In this document: in pieces, positions 11,801 to 24,900 of the stretch
Numbering within the stretch: position 1 is the stretch's first letter
How the letters are laid out: each line of letters begins with the position of its first letter
NCBI RefSeq assembly: GCF_027744825.2
Contig: NC_071350.1
Span: 62,001 to 126,000 of the forward strand
Origin: Synchiropus splendidus
Taxonomy: Eukaryota > Chordata > Actinopteri > Syngnathiformes > Callionymidae
DNA length: 64,000 nucleotides
Direction: 5' to 3'
Notes under the pieces: model-generated
The model's database searches: none
What the model saw: only the letters and a program-made list of their open reading frames with translations
What the model was told of the DNA's origin: nothing
Program-made: the position numbers and the translations under genes

Positions 11801-12972
11801 GTGCATTGTGCCATAACTTTTCAGGGAAGCTTCAGAACATGAAATTTTAACCTCCCACTATAGCAGAAAGGGTCTTTCTAGTAGTTCCACATCAAATCTA
11901 AACTGTGTGAAGTGTTTTTCCAAAGTTATTAACACTTTTATGTTTGGCGTTCCGAAACCCACCTTATCTCAGGCTGAAAAGCGTTTTTGTGCATTGTGCC
12001 ATAACTTTTCAGGGACGCTTCAGAACATGAAATTTTAACCTCCCACTATAGCAGAAAGGGTCTTTCTAGTAGTTGCACATCAAATCTAAACTGTCTGAAG
12101 TGTTTTTCCAAAGTTATCAACACTTTTATGTTTGGCGTTCCGAAACCCACCTTATCTCAGGCTGAAAAGCGTTTTTACGCATTGTGCCATAACTTTTCAG
12201 GGAAGCTTCAGAACATGAAATTTTAACCTCCCACTATAGCAGAAAGGGTCTTTCTAGTAGGTGCACATCAAATCTAAGCTGTCTGAAGTGTTTTTCGAAA
12301 GTTATCAACACTTTTATGTTTGGCGTTCCGAAACCCACCTTATCTCAGGCTGAAAAGCGTTTTTGTGCATTGTGCCATAACTTTTCAGGGAAGCTTCAGA
12401 ACATGAAATTTTAACCTCCCACTATAGCAGAAAGGGTCTTTCTAGTAGTTGCACATCAAATCTAAACTGTCTGAATTGTTTTTCCAAAGTTATTAACACT
12501 TTTATGTTTGGCGTTCCGGAACCCACCTTATCTCAGGCTGAAAAGCGTTTTTGTGCATTGTGCCATAACTTTTCAGAGAAGCTTCAGAACATGAAATTTT
12601 AACCTCCCACTATAGCAGAAAGGGTCTTTCTAGTAGTTGCACATCAAATCTAAACTGTCTGAAGTGTTTTTCCAAAGTTATTAACACTTTTATGTTTGGC
12701 GTTCCGAAACCCACCTTATCTCAGGCTGAAAAGCGTTTTTGTGCATTGTGCCATAACTTTTCAGGGAAGCTTCAGAACATGAAATTTTAACCTCCCACTA
12801 TAGCAGAAAGGGTCTTTCTAGTAGTTGCACATCAAATCTAAACTGTCTGAAGTGTTTTTCCAAAGTTATCAACACTTTTATGTTTGGCGTTCCGAAACCC
12901 ACCTTATCTCAGGCTGAAAAGCGTTTTTACGCATTGTGCCATAACTTTTCAGGGAAGCTTCAGAACATGAAA
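5829..12972 (+). repeat. Left block, copy 2 (38 monomers)
   Basis: Monomers 32-69 read 1 2 3 x 1 6 2 5 3 7 6 3 3 3 7 7 2 5 1 2 5 2 5 3 7 2 5 6 x 1 2 3 4 5 1 4 4 5. Monomers 32-34 repeat the marks of monomers 1-3, including AAAGGATC, CTATGCTG and GCTTAAGAAC. Monomers 45 and 46 repeat the TCTCTGGCTG and TCTTAGGC marks of monomers 13 and 14, one repeat further on because an extra type 3 (monomer 44) is present. Monomers 64 and 67 repeat the end marks of 26 and 29. The copy is seven monomers longer than copy 1, with the extra repeats in the middle. Confidence 0.9.
7521..7708 (+). repeat. Type 7 monomer (exemplar)
   Basis: Monomer 41 is type 7: T41 A58 G61 C77 C86, GT at 145-146, G170. It is the combination expected from a type 5 left half with a type 4 (GT) right half, so it may be an old recombinant that has since been amplified. 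It recurs at the start of the 6-monomer unit 7-5-3-4-5-1. Confidence 0.9.
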
Positions 12973-15042
12973 TTTTAACCTCCCACTATAGCAGAAAGGA
13001 TCTTTCTAGTAGGTGCACATCAAATCTAAGCTGTCTGAAGTGTTTTTCGAAAGTTATCAACACTTTTATGTTTGGCGTTCCGAAACCCACCTTATCTCAG
13101 GCTGAAAAGCGTTTTTGTGCATTGTGCCATAACTTTTCAGGGAAGCTTCAGAACATGAAATTTTAACCTCCCACTATAGCAGAAAGGGTCTTTCTAGTAG
13201 TTGCACATCAAATCTAAGCTGTCTGAAGTGTTTTTCAAAAGTTATCAACACTTTTATGTTTGGCGTTCCGAAACCCACCTTATCTCAGGCTGAAAAGCGT
13301 TTTTGTGCATTGTGCCATAACTTTTCAGGAAAGCTTCAGAACATGAAATTTTAACCTCCCACTATAGCAGAAAGGGTCTTTCTAGTAGGTGCACATCAAA
13401 TCTAAGCTCTCTGAAGTGTTTTTCGAAAGTTATCAACACTTTTATGTTTGGCGTTCCGAAACCCACCTTATCTCAGGCTGAAAAGCGTTTTTGTGCATTG
13501 TGCCATAACTTTTCAGGGAAGCTTCAGAACATGAAATTTTAACCTCCCACTATAGCAGAAAGGGTATTTCTAGTAGTTGCACATCAAATCTAAACTGTCT
13601 GAAGTGTTTTTCCAAAGTTATTAACACTTTTATGTTTGGCGTTCCGAAACCCACCTTATCTCAGGCTGAAAAGCGTTTTTACGCATTGTGCCATAACTTT
13701 TCAGGGAAGCTTCAGAACATGAAATTTTAACCTCCCACTATAGCAGAAAGGGTCTTTCTAGTAGGTGCACATCAAATCTAAGCTGTCTGAAGTGTTTTTC
13801 GAAAGTTATCAACACTTTTATGTTTGGCGTTCCGAAACCCACCTTATCTCAGGCTGAAAAGCGTTTTTGTGCATTGTGCCATAACTTTTCAGGGAAGCTT
13901 CAGAACATGAAATTTTAACCTCCCACTATAGCAGAAAGGGTCTTTCTAGTAGTTGCACATCAAACCTAAGCTGTCTGAAGTGTTTTTCAAAAGTTATCAA
14001 CACTTTTATGTTTGGCGTTCCGAAACCCACCTTATCTCAGGCTGAAAAGCGTTTTTGTGCATTGTGCCATAACTTTTCAGGAAAGCTTCAGAACATGAAA
14101 TTTTAACCTCCCACTATAGCAGAAAGGGTCTTTCTAGTAGGTGCACATCAAATCTAAGCTCTCTGAAGTGTTTTTGGAAAGTTATCAACACTTTTATGTT
14201 TGGCGTTCCGAAACCCACCTTATCTCAGGCTGAAAAGCGTTTTTACGCATTGTGCCATAACTTTTCAGGGAAGCTTCAGAACATGAAATTTTAACCTCCC
14301 ACTATAGCAGAAAGGGTCTTTCTAGTAGGTGCACATCAAATCTAAGCTGTCTGAAGTGTTTTTCGAAAGTTATCAACACTTTTATGTTTGGCGTTCCGAA
14401 ACCCACCTTATCTCAGGCTGAAAAGCGTTTTTGTGCATTGTGCCGTAACTTTTCAGGGAAGCTTCAGAACATGAAATTTTAACCTCCCACTATAGCAGAA
14501 AGGGTCTTTCTAGTAGTTGCACATCAAATCTAAACTGTCTGAATTGTTTTTCCAAAGTTATTAACACTTTTATGTTTGGCGTTCCGAAACCCACCTTATC
14601 TCAGGCTGAAAAGCGTTTTTGTGCATTGTGCCATAACTTTTCAGGGAAGCTTCAGAACATGAAATTTTAACCTCCCACTATAGCAGAAAGGGTCTTTCTA
14701 GTAGTTGCACATCAAATCTAAACTGTCTGAAGTGTTTTTCCAAAGTTATTAACACTTTTATGTTTGGCGTTCCGAAACCCACCTTATCTCTCAGGCTGAA
14801 AAGCGTTTTTGTGCATTGTGCCATAACTTTTCAGGGAAGCTTCAGAACATGAAATTTTAACCTCCCACTATAGCAGAAAGGGTCTTTCTAGTAGTTGCAC
14901 ATCAAATCTAAACTGTCTGAAGTGTTTTTCCAAAGTTATCAACACTTTTATGTTTGGCGTTCCGAAACCCACCTTATCTCAGGCTGAAAAGCGTTTTTAC
15001 GCATTGTGCCATAACTTTTCAGGGAAGCTTCAGAACATGAAA
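12973..15042 (+). repeat. Left block, copy 3 (11 monomers, shortened)
   Basis: Monomers 70-80 read 1 2 3 x 1 2 x 1 4 4 5. The start (AAAGGATC, then 2, 3 and the T86/AC hybrid) and the end (1, GAATTG-marked 4, 4, 5) match copies 1 and 2, but most of the middle is missing. Monomer 76 is a type 3/5 hybrid with TTTTTGGAAA, a plausible scar of the internal loss. Monomer 79 holds the only insertion in the window. Monomer 78 keeps GAATTG but not CCGGAAC or CAGAGAAG, so it is an earlier or a partly converted version. Confidence 0.8.
14787..14792 (+). repeat. TC dinucleotide expansion in monomer 79
   Basis: Monomer 79 reads CTTATCTCTCAGG where every other repeat has CTTATCTCAGG or a single-base variant of it. 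One extra TC unit makes this monomer 190 bp and shifts the register by +2 for all repeats to the right. Slippage at a short TC run is the simplest cause. A sequencing or consensus error is possible but less likely, because the change is not in a homopolymer. Confidence 0.9.
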
Positions 15043-16546
15043 TTTTAACCTCCCACTATAGCAGAAAGGGTCTTTCTAGTAGGTGCACATCAAATCTAAG
15101 CTGTCTGAAGTGTTTTTCGAAAGTTATCAACACTTTTATGTTTGGCGTTCCGAAACCCACCTTATCTCAGGCTGAAAAGCGTTTTTGTGCATTGTGCCAT
15201 AACTTTTCAGGGAAGCTTCAGAACATGAAATTTTAACCTCCCACTATAGCAGAAAGGGTCTTTCTAGTAGTTGCACATCAAATCTAAGCTGTCTGAAGTG
15301 TTTTTCAAAAGTTATCAACACTTTTATGTTTGGCGTTCCGAAACCCACCTTATCTCAGGCTGAAAAGCGTTTTTGTGCATTGTGCCATAACTTTTCAGGA
15401 AAGCTTCAGAACATGAAATTTTAACCTCCCACTATAGCAGAAAGGGTCTTTCTAGTAGTTGCACATCAAATCTAAACTGTCTGAAGTGTTTTTCCAAAGT
15501 TATCAACACTTTTATGTTTGGCGTTGCGAAACCCACCTTATCTCAGGCTGAAAAGCGTTTTTGTGCATTGTGCCATAACTTTTCAGGGAAGCTTCAGAAC
15601 ATGAAATTTTAACCTCCCACTATAGCAGAAAGGGTCTTTCTAGTAGTTGCACATCAAATCTAAGCTGTCTGAAGTGTTTTTCAAAAGTTATCAACACTTT
15701 TATGTTTGGCGTTCCGAAACCCACCTTATCTCAGGCTGAAAAGCGTTTTTGTGCATTGTGCCATAACTTTTCAGGAAAGCTTCAGAACATGAAATTTTAA
15801 CCTCCCACTATAGCAGAAAGGGTCTTTCTAGTAGGTGCACATCAAATCTAAGCTCTCTGAAGTGTTTTTCGAAAGTTATCAACACTTTTATGTTTGGCGT
15901 TCCGAAACCCACCTTATCTCAGGCTGAAAAGCGTTTTTGTGCATTGTGCCATAACTTTTCAGGGAAGCTTCAGAACATGAAATTTTAACCTCCCACTATA
16001 GCAGAAAGGGTCTTTCTAGTAGTTGCACATCAAATCTAAACTGTCTGAAGTGTTTTTCCAAAGTTATTAACACTTTTATGTTTGGCGTTCCGAAACCCAC
16101 CTTATCTCAGGCTGAAAAGCGTTTTTGTGCATTGTGCCATAACTTTTCAGGGAAGCTTCAGAACATGAAATTTTAACCTCCCACTATAGCAGAAAGGGTC
16201 TTTCTGGTAGTTGCACATCAAATCTAAACTGTCTGAAGTGTTTTTCCAAAGTTATCAACACTTTTATGTTTGGCGTTCCGAAACCCACCTTATCTCAGGC
16301 TGAAAAGCGTTTTTACGCATTGTGCCATAACTTTTCAGGGAAGCTTCAGAACATGAAATTTTAACCTCCCACTATAGCAGAAAGGGTCTTTCTAGTAGGT
16401 GCACATCAAATCTAAGCTGTCTGAAGTGTTTTTCGAAAGTTATCAACACTTTTATGTTTGGCGTTCCGAAACCCACCTTATCTCAGGCTGAAAAGCGTTT
16501 TTGTGCATTGTGCCATAACTTTTCAGGGAAGCTTCAGAACATGAAA
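15043..16546 (+). repeat. Linker segment, monomers 81-88
   Basis: Eight monomers read 1 2 7 2 3 4 5 1. Monomers 84-88 give the order 2 3 4 5 1, a common run in the array. Private changes are GCGTTGCGAA in monomer 83 and TTTCTGGTAG in monomer 87. The last repeat, monomer 88, is an ordinary type 1 with G170 and serves as the left neighbour of the 21-monomer block. This matters for reading the chimera at monomer 109. Confidence 0.85.
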
Positions 16547-18614
16547 TTTTAACCTCCCACTATAGCAGAAAGGGTCTTTCTAGAGGTTGCACATCAAATC
16601 TAAACTGTCTGAAGTGTTTTTCGAAAGTTATTAACACTTTTATGTTTGGCGTTCCGAAACCCACCTTATCTCAGGCTGAAAAGCGTTTTTGTGCATTGTG
16701 CCATAACTTTTCAGGGAAGCTTCAGAACATGAAATTTTAACCTCCCACTAAAGCAGAAAGGGTCTTTCTAGTAGTTGCACATCAAATCTAAACTGTCTGA
16801 AGTGTTTTTCCAAAGTTATTAACACTTTTATGTTTGGCGTTCCGAAACCCACCTTATCTCAGGCTGAAAAGCGTTTTTGTGCATTGTGCCATAACTTTTC
16901 AGGGAAGCTTCAGAACATGAAATTTTAACCTCCCACTATAGCAGAAAGGGTCTTTCTAGTAGTTGCACATCAAATCTTAACTGTCTGAAGTGTTTTTCCA
17001 AAGTTATCAACACTTTTATGTTTGGCGTTCCGAAACCCACCTTATCTCAGGCTGAAAAGCGTTTTTACGCATTGTGCCATAACTTTTCAGGGAAGCTTCA
17101 GAACATGAAATTTTAACCTCCCACTATAGCAGAAAGGGTCTTTTTAGTAGGTGCACATCAAATCTAAGCTGTCTGAAGTGTTTTTCGAAAGTTATCAACA
17201 CTTTTATGTTTGGCGTTCCGAAACCCACCTTATCTCAGGCTGAAAAGCGTTTTTGTGCATTGTGCCATAACTTTTCAGGGAAGCTTCAGAACATGAAATT
17301 TTAATCTCCCACTATAGCAGAAAGGGTCTTTCTAGTAGTTGCACATCAAATCTAAACTGTCTGAAGTGTTTTTCCAAAGTTATTAACACTTTTATGTTTG
17401 GCGTTCCGAAACCCACCTTATCTCAGGCTGAAAAGCGTTTTTGTGCATTGTGCCATAACTTTTCAGGGAAGCTTCAGAACATGAAATTTTAACCTCCCAC
17501 TATAGCAGAAAGGGTCTTTCTAGTAGTTGCACATCAAATCTAAACTGTCTGAAGTGTTTTTCCAAAGTTATTAACACTTTTATGTTTGGCGTTCCGAAAC
17601 CCACCTTATCTCAGGCTGAAAAGCGTTTTTGTGCATTGTGCCATAACTTTTCAGGGAAGCTTCAGAACATGAAATTTTAACCTCCCACTATAGCAGAAAG
17701 GGTCTTTCTAGTAGTTGCACATCAAATCTAAACTGTCTGAAGTGTTTTTCCAAAGTTATTAACACTTTTATGTTTGGCGTTCCGAAACCCACCTTATCTC
17801 AGGCTGAAAAGCGTTTTTGTGCATTGTGCCATAACTTTTCAGGGAAGCTTCAGAACATGAAATTTTAACCTCCCACTATAGCAGAAAGGGTCTTTCTAGT
17901 AGTTGCACATCAAATCTAAACTGTCTGAAGTGTTTTTCCAAAGTTATTAACACTTTTATGTTTGGCGTTCCGAAACCCACCTTATCTCAGGCTGAAAAGC
18001 GTTTTTGTGCATTGTGCCATAACTTTTCAGGGAAGCTTCAGAACATGAAATTTTAACCTCCCACTATAGCAGAAAGGGTCTTTCTAGTAGTTGCACATCA
18101 AATCTAAACTGTCTGAAGTGTTTTTCCAAAGTTATCAACACTTTTATGTTTGGCGTTCCGAAACCCACCTTATCTCAGGCTGAAAAGCGTTTTTACGCAT
18201 TGTGCCATAACTTTTCAGGGAAGCTTCAGAACATGAAATTTTAACCTCCCACTATAGCAGAAAGGGTCTTTCTAGTAGGTGCACATCAAATCTAAGCTGT
18301 CTGAAGTGTTTTTCGAAAGTTATCAACACTTTTATGTTTGGCGTTCCGAAACCCACCTTATCTCAGGCTGAAAAGCGTTTTTGTGCATTGTGCCATAACT
18401 TTTCAGGGAAGCTTCAGAACATGAAATTTTAACCTCCCACTATAGCAGAAAGGGTCTTTCTAGTAGTTGCACATCAAATCTAAACTGTCTGAAGTGTTTT
18501 TCCAAAGTTATCAACACTTTTATGTTTGGCGTTCCGAAACCCACCTTATCTCAGGCTGAAAAGCGTTTTTACGCATTGTGCCATAACTTTTCAGGGAAGC
18601 TTCAGAACATGAAA

Positions 18615-19366
18615 TTTTAACCTCCCACTATAGCAGAAAGGGTCTTTCTAGTAGGTGCACATCAAATCTAAGCTGTCTGAAGTGTTTTTCGAAAGTTATC
18701 AACACTTTTATGTTTGGCGTTCCGAAACCCACCTTATCTCAGGCTGAAAAGCGTTTTTGTGCATTGTGCCATAACTTTTCAGGGAAGCTTCAGAACATGA
18801 AATTTTAACCTCCCACTATAGCAGAAAGGGTCTTTCTAGTAGTTGCACATCAAATCTAAGCTGTCTGAAGTGTTTTTCCAAAGTTATCAACACTTTTATG
18901 TTTGGCGTTCCGAAACCCACCTTATCTCAGGCTGAAAAGCGTTTTTACGCATTGTGCCATAACTTTTCAGGGAAGCTTCAGAACATGAAATTTTAACCTC
19001 CCACTATAGCAGAAAGGGTCTTTCTAGTAGGTGCACATCAAATCTAAGCTCTCTGAAGTGTTTTTCGAAAGTTATCAACACTTTTATGTTTGGCGTTCCG
19101 AAACCCACCTTATCTCAGGCTGAAAAGCGTTTTTGTGCATTGTGCCATAACTTTTCAGGAAAGCTTCAGAACAAGAAATTTTAACCTCCCACTATAGCAG
19201 AAAGGGTCTTTCTAGTAGTTGCACATCAAATCTAAACTGTCTGAAGTGTTTTTCCAAAGTTATTAACACTTTTATGTTTGGCGTTCCGAAACCCACCTTA
19301 TCTCAGGCTGAAAAGCGTTTTTGTGCATTGTGCCATAACTTTTCAGGGAAGCTTCAGAACATGAAA
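18615..19366 (+). repeat. 1-6-3-4 cassette (first of six)
   Basis: Monomers 100-103 form a four-repeat cassette: type 1, type 6 (AC form), type 3 with A170 and ACAAGAAA, type 4. Other copies start at 24067, 34971, 37187, 38127 (with type 6 doubled) and 59559. T184A occurs in no other context in the window, so the cassette moves as a unit when blocks are copied. Confidence 0.9.
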
Positions 19367-19930
19367 TTTTAACCTCCCACTATAGCAGAAAGGGTCTTTC
19401 TAGTAGGTGCACATCAAATCTAAGCTCTCTGAAGTGTTTTTCGAAAGTTATCAACACTTTTATGTTTGGCGTTCCGAAACCCACCTTATCTCAGGCTGAA
19501 AAGCGTTTTTGTGCATTGTGCCATAACTTTTCAGGGAAGCTTCAGAACATGAAATTTTAACCTCCCACTATAGCAGAAAGGGTCTTTCTAGTAGTTGCAC
19601 ATCAAATCTAAACTGTCTGAAGTGTTTTTCCAAAGTTATTAACACTTTTATGTTTGGCGTTCCGAAACCCACCTTATCTCAGGCTGAAAAGCGTTTTTGT
19701 GCATTGTGCCATAACTTTTCAGGGAAGCTTCAGAACATGAAATTTTAACCTCCCACTATAGCAGAAAGGGTCTTTCTAGTAGTTGCACATCAAATCTAAA
19801 CTGTCTGAAGTGTTTTTCCAAAGTTATCAACACTTTTATGTTTGGCGTTCCGAAACCCACCTTATCTCAGGCTGAAAAGCGTTTTTACGCATTGTGCCAT
19901 AACTTTTCAGGGAAGCTTCAGAACATGAAA

Positions 19931-20494
19931 TTTTAACCTCCCACTATAGCAGAAAGGGTCTTTCTAGTAGGTGCACATCAAATCTAAGCTCTCTGAAGTG
20001 TTTTTTGAAAGTTATCAACACTTTTATGTTTGGCGTTCCGAAACCCACCTTATCTCAGGCTGAAAAGCGTTTTTGTGCATTGTGCCATAACTTTTCAGGA
20101 AAGCTTCAGAACATGAAATTTTAACCTCCCACTATAGCAGAAAGGGTCTTTCTAGTAGTTGCACATCAAATCTAAACTGTCTGAAGTGTTTTTCCAAAGT
20201 TATCAACACTTTTATGTTTGGCGTTCCGAAACCCACCTTATCTCAGGCTGAAAAGCGTTTTTACGCATTGTGCCATAACTTTTCAGGGAAGCTTCAGAAC
20301 ATGAAATTTTAACCTCCCACTATAGCAGAAAGGGTCTTTCTAGTAGGTGCACATCAAATCTAAGCTGTCTGAAGTGTTTTTCAAAAGTTATCAACACTTT
20401 TATGTTTGGCGTTCCGAAACCCACCTTATCTCAGGCTGAAAAGCGTTTTTGTGCATTGTGCCATAACTTTTCAGGGAAGCTTCAGAACATGAAA
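19931..20494 (+). repeat. 3-5-8 cassette with C76T mark (first of nine)
   Basis: Monomers 107-109 are a type 3 with GTTTTTTGAAA (C76T), then type 5, then type 8. The same triplet starts at 25383, 27827, 29143, 32151, 33467, 40195, 41511 and 60687. I find no C76T outside it and no type 8 outside it. It is the most strictly conserved short-range order in the array and spans 564 bp. Confidence 0.9.
20307..20494 (+). repeat. Chimeric monomer at a block junction
   Basis: Monomer 109 has the type 8 left part (G41, A77) but G170 in place of the A170 seen in the other type 8 copies. It is the last repeat of the 21-monomer block and is followed by the block's start marks. Monomer 88, the ordinary left neighbour of that start, ends with G170. 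So monomer 109 reads as type 8 on the left and monomer 88 on the right, with the switch between positions 78 and 169. Confidence 0.8.
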
Positions 20495-21998
20495 TTTTAA
20501 CCTCCCACTATAGCAGAAAGGGTCTTTCTAGAGGTTGCACATCAAATCTAAACTGTCTGAAGTGTTTTTCGAAAGTTATTAACACTTTTATGTTTGGCGT
20601 TCCGAAACCCACCTTATCTCAGGCTGAAAAGCGTTTTTGTGCATTGTGCCATAACTTTTCAGGGAAGCTTCAGAACATGAAATTTTAACCTCCCACTAAA
20701 GCAGAAAGGGTCTTTCTAGTAGTTGCACATCAAATCTAAACTGTCTGAAGTGTTTTTCCAAAGTTATTAACACTTTTATGTTTGGCGTTCCGAAACCCAC
20801 CTTATCTCAGGCTGAAAAGCGTTTTTGTGCATTGTGCCATAACTTTTCAGGGAAGCTTCAGAACATGAAATTTTAACCTCCCACTATAGCAGAAAGGGTC
20901 TTTCTAGTAGTTGCACATCAAATCTTAACTGTCTGAAGTGTTTTTCCAAAGTTATCAACACTTTTATGTTTGGCGTTCCGAAACCCACCTTATCTCAGGC
21001 TGAAAAGCGTTTTTACGCATTGTGCCATAACTTTTCAGGGAAGCTTCAGAACATGAAATTTTAACCTCCCACTATAGCAGAAAGGGTCTTTTTAGTAGGT
21101 GCACATCAAATCTAAGCTGTCTGAAGTGTTTTTCCAAAGTTATCAACACTTTTATGTTTGGCGTTCCGAAACCCACCTTATCTCAGGCTGAAAAGCGTTT
21201 TTGTGCATTGTGCCATAACTTTTCAGGGAAGCTTCAGAACATGAAATTTTAATCTCCCACTATAGCAGAAAGGGTCTTTCTAGTAGTTGCACATCAAATC
21301 TAAACTGTCTGAAGTGTTTTTCCAAAGTTATTAACACTTTTATGTTTGGCGTTCCGAAACCCACCTTATCTCAGGCTGAAAAGCGTTTTTGTGCATTGTG
21401 CCATAACTTTTCAGGGAAGCTTCAGAACATGAAATTTTAACCTCCCACTATAGCAGAAAGGGTCTTTCTAGTAGTTGCACATCAAATCTAAACTGTCTGA
21501 AGTGTTTTTCCAAAGTTATTAACACTTTTATGTTTGGCGTTCCGAAACCCACCTTATCTCAGGCTGAAAAGCGTTTTTGTGCATTGTGCCATAACTTTTC
21601 AGGGAAGCTTCAGAACATGAAATTTTAACCTCCCACTATAGCAGAAAGGGTCTTTCTAGTAGTTGCACATCAAATCTAAACTGTCTGAAGTGTTTTTCCA
21701 AAGTTATTAACACTTTTATGTTTGGCGTTCCGAAACCCACCTTATCTCAGGCTGAAAAGCGTTTTTGTGCATTGTGCCATAACTTTTCAGGGAAGCTTCA
21801 GAACATGAAATTTTAACCTCCCACTATAGCAGAAAGGGTCTTTCTAGTAGTTGCACATCAAATCTAAACTGTCTGAAGTGTTTTTCCAAAGTTATTAACA
21901 CTTTTATGTTTGGCGTTCCGAAACCCACCTTATCTCAGGCTGAAAAGCGTTTTTGTGCATTGTGCCATAACTTTTCAGGGAAGCTTCAGAACATGAAA
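20495..21998 (+). repeat. Partial third copy of the block start (8 monomers)
   Basis: Monomers 110-117 read 4 4 5 1 4 4 4 4 and carry the same five successive marks as monomers 89-93 and 118-122. They form a 1504-bp extra copy lying between the two full 21-monomer blocks. Monomer 113 differs in having C77 where 92 and 121 have G77. The copy stops before the type 5 that should follow and runs directly into the next block start. Confidence 0.93.
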
Positions 21999-24900
21999 TT
22001 TTAACCTCCCACTATAGCAGAAAGGGTCTTTCTAGAGGTTGCACATCAAATCTAAACTGTCTGAAGTGTTTTTCGAAAGTTATTAACACTTTTATGTTTG
22101 GCGTTCCGAAACCCACCTTATCTCAGGCTGAAAAGCGTTTTTGTGCATTGTGCCATAACTTTTCAGGGAAGCTTCAGAACATGAAATTTTAACCTCCCAC
22201 TAAAGCAGAAAGGGTCTTTCTAGTAGTTGCACATCAAATCTAAACTGTCTGAAGTGTTTTTCCAAAGTTATTAACACTTTTATGTTTGGCGTTCCGAAAC
22301 CCACCTTATCTCAGGCTGAAAAGCGTTTTTGTGCATTGTGCCATAACTTTTCAGGGAAGCTTCAGAACATGAAATTTTAACCTCCCACTATAGCAGAAAG
22401 GGTCTTTCTAGTAGTTGCACATCAAATCTTAACTGTCTGAAGTGTTTTTCCAAAGTTATCAACACTTTTATGTTTGGCGTTCCGAAACCCACCTTATCTC
22501 AGGCTGAAAAGCGTTTTTACGCATTGTGCCATAACTTTTCAGGGAAGCTTCAGAACATGAAATTTTAACCTCCCACTATAGCAGAAAGGGTCTTTTTAGT
22601 AGGTGCACATCAAATCTAAGCTGTCTGAAGTGTTTTTCGAAAGTTATCAACACTTTTATGTTTGGCGTTCCGAAACCCACCTTATCTCAGGCTGAAAAGC
22701 GTTTTTGTGCATTGTGCCATAACTTTTCAGGGAAGCTTCAGAACATGAAATTTTAATCTCCCACTATAGCAGAAAGGGTCTTTCTAGTAGTTGCACATCA
22801 AATCTAAACTGTCTGAAGTGTTTTTCCAAAGTTATTAACACTTTTATGTTTGGCGTTCCGAAACCCACCTTATCTCAGGCTGAAAAGCGTTTTTGTGCAT
22901 TGTGCCATAACTTTTCAGGGAAGCTTCAGAACATGAAATTTTAACCTCCCACTATAGCAGAAAGGGTCTTTCTAGTAGTTGCACATCAAATCTAAACTGT
23001 CTGAAGTGTTTTTCCAAAGTTATTAACACTTTTATGTTTGGCGTTCCGAAACCCACCTTATCTCAGGCTGAAAAGCGTTTTTGTGCATTGTGCCATAACT
23101 TTTCAGGGAAGCTTCAGAACATGAAATTTTAACCTCCCACTATAGCAGAAAGGGTCTTTCTAGTAGTTGCACATCAAATCTAAACTGTCTGAAGTGTTTT
23201 TCCAAAGTTATTAACACTTTTATGTTTGGCGTTCCGAAACCCACCTTATCTCAGGCTGAAAAGCGTTTTTGTGCATTGTGCCATAACTTTTCAGGGAAGC
23301 TTCAGAACATGAAATTTTAACCTCCCACTATAGCAGAAAGGGTCTTTCTAGTAGTTGCACATCAAATCTAAACTGTCTGAAGTGTTTTTCCAAAGTTATT
23401 AACACTTTTATGTTTGGCGTTCCGAAACCCACCTTATCTCAGGCTGAAAAGCGTTTTTGTGCATTGTGCCATAACTTTTCAGGGAAGCTTCAGAACATGA
23501 AATTTTAACCTCCCACTATAGCAGAAAGGGTCTTTCTAGTAGTTGCACATCAAATCTAAACTGTCTGAAGTGTTTTTCCAAAGTTATCAACACTTTTATG
23601 TTTGGCGTTCCGAAACCCACCTTATCTCAGGCTGAAAAGCGTTTTTACGCATTGTGCCATAACTTTTCAGGGAAGCTTCAGAACATGAAATTTTAACCTC
23701 CCACTATAGCAGAAAGGGTCTTTCTAGTAGGTGCACATCAAATCTAAGCTGTCTGAAGTGTTTTTCGAAAGTTATCAACACTTTTATGTTTGGCGTTCCG
23801 AAACCCACCTTATCTCAGGCTGAAAAGCGTTTTTGTGCATTGTGCCATAACTTTTCAGGGAAGCTTCAGAACATGAAATTTTAACCTCCCACTATAGCAG
23901 AAAGGGTCTTTCTAGTAGTTGCACATCAAATCTAAACTGTCTGAAGTGTTTTTCCAAAGTTATCAACACTTTTATGTTTGGCGTTCCGAAACCCACCTTA
24001 TCTCAGGCTGAAAAGCGTTTTTACGCATTGTGCCATAACTTTTCAGGGAAGCTTCAGAACATGAAATTTTAACCTCCCACTATAGCAGAAAGGGTCTTTC
24101 TAGTAGGTGCACATCAAATCTAAGCTGTCTGAAGTGTTTTTCGAAAGTTATCAACACTTTTATGTTTGGCGTTCCGAAACCCACCTTATCTCAGGCTGAA
24201 AAGCGTTTTTGTGCATTGTGCCATAACTTTTCAGGGAAGCTTCAGAACATGAAATTTTAACCTCCCACTATAGCAGAAAGGGTCTTTCTAGTAGTTGCAC
24301 ATCAAATCTAAGCTGTCTGAAGTGTTTTTCCAAAGTTATCAACACTTTTATGTTTGGCGTTCCGAAACCCACCTTATCTCAGGCTGAAAAGCGTTTTTAC
24401 GCATTGTGCCATAACTTTTCAGGGAAGCTTCAGAACATGAAATTTTAACCTCCCACTATAGCAGAAAGGGTCTTTCTAGTAGGTGCACATCAAATCTAAG
24501 CTCTCTGAAGTGTTTTTCGAAAGTTATCAACACTTTTATGTTTGGCGTTCCGAAACCCACCTTATCTCAGGCTGAAAAGCGTTTTTGTGCATTGTGCCAT
24601 AACTTTTCAGGAAAGCTTCAGAACAAGAAATTTTAACCTCCCACTATAGCAGAAAGGGTCTTTCTAGTAGTTGCACATCAAATCTAAACTGTCTGAAGTG
24701 TTTTTCCAAAGTTATTAACACTTTTATGTTTGGCGTTCCGAAACCCACCTTATCTCAGGCTGAAAAGCGTTTTTGTGCATTGTGCCATAACTTTTCAGGG
24801 AAGCTTCAGAACATGAAATTTTAACCTCCCACTATAGCAGAAAGGGTCTTTCTAGTAGGTGCACATCAAATCTAAGCTCTCTGAAGTGTTTTTCGAAAGT

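Larger units (their letters stand above)
16547..20494 (+). repeat. 21-monomer block, copy 1
   Basis: Monomers 89-109 read 4 4 5 1 4 4 4 4 5 1 5 1 6 3 4 3 4 5 3 5 8. Private marks in order are TCTAGAGGTTG with G77 (monomer 89), ACTAAAGC (90), AATCTTAACTG (91), TTTTTAGTAGG (92) and TTTTAATCTCCC (93), then ACAAGAAA in monomer 102 and C76T in 107. All recur in order at 21999-25946, 5452 bp (29 monomers) downstream. Confidence 0.93.
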
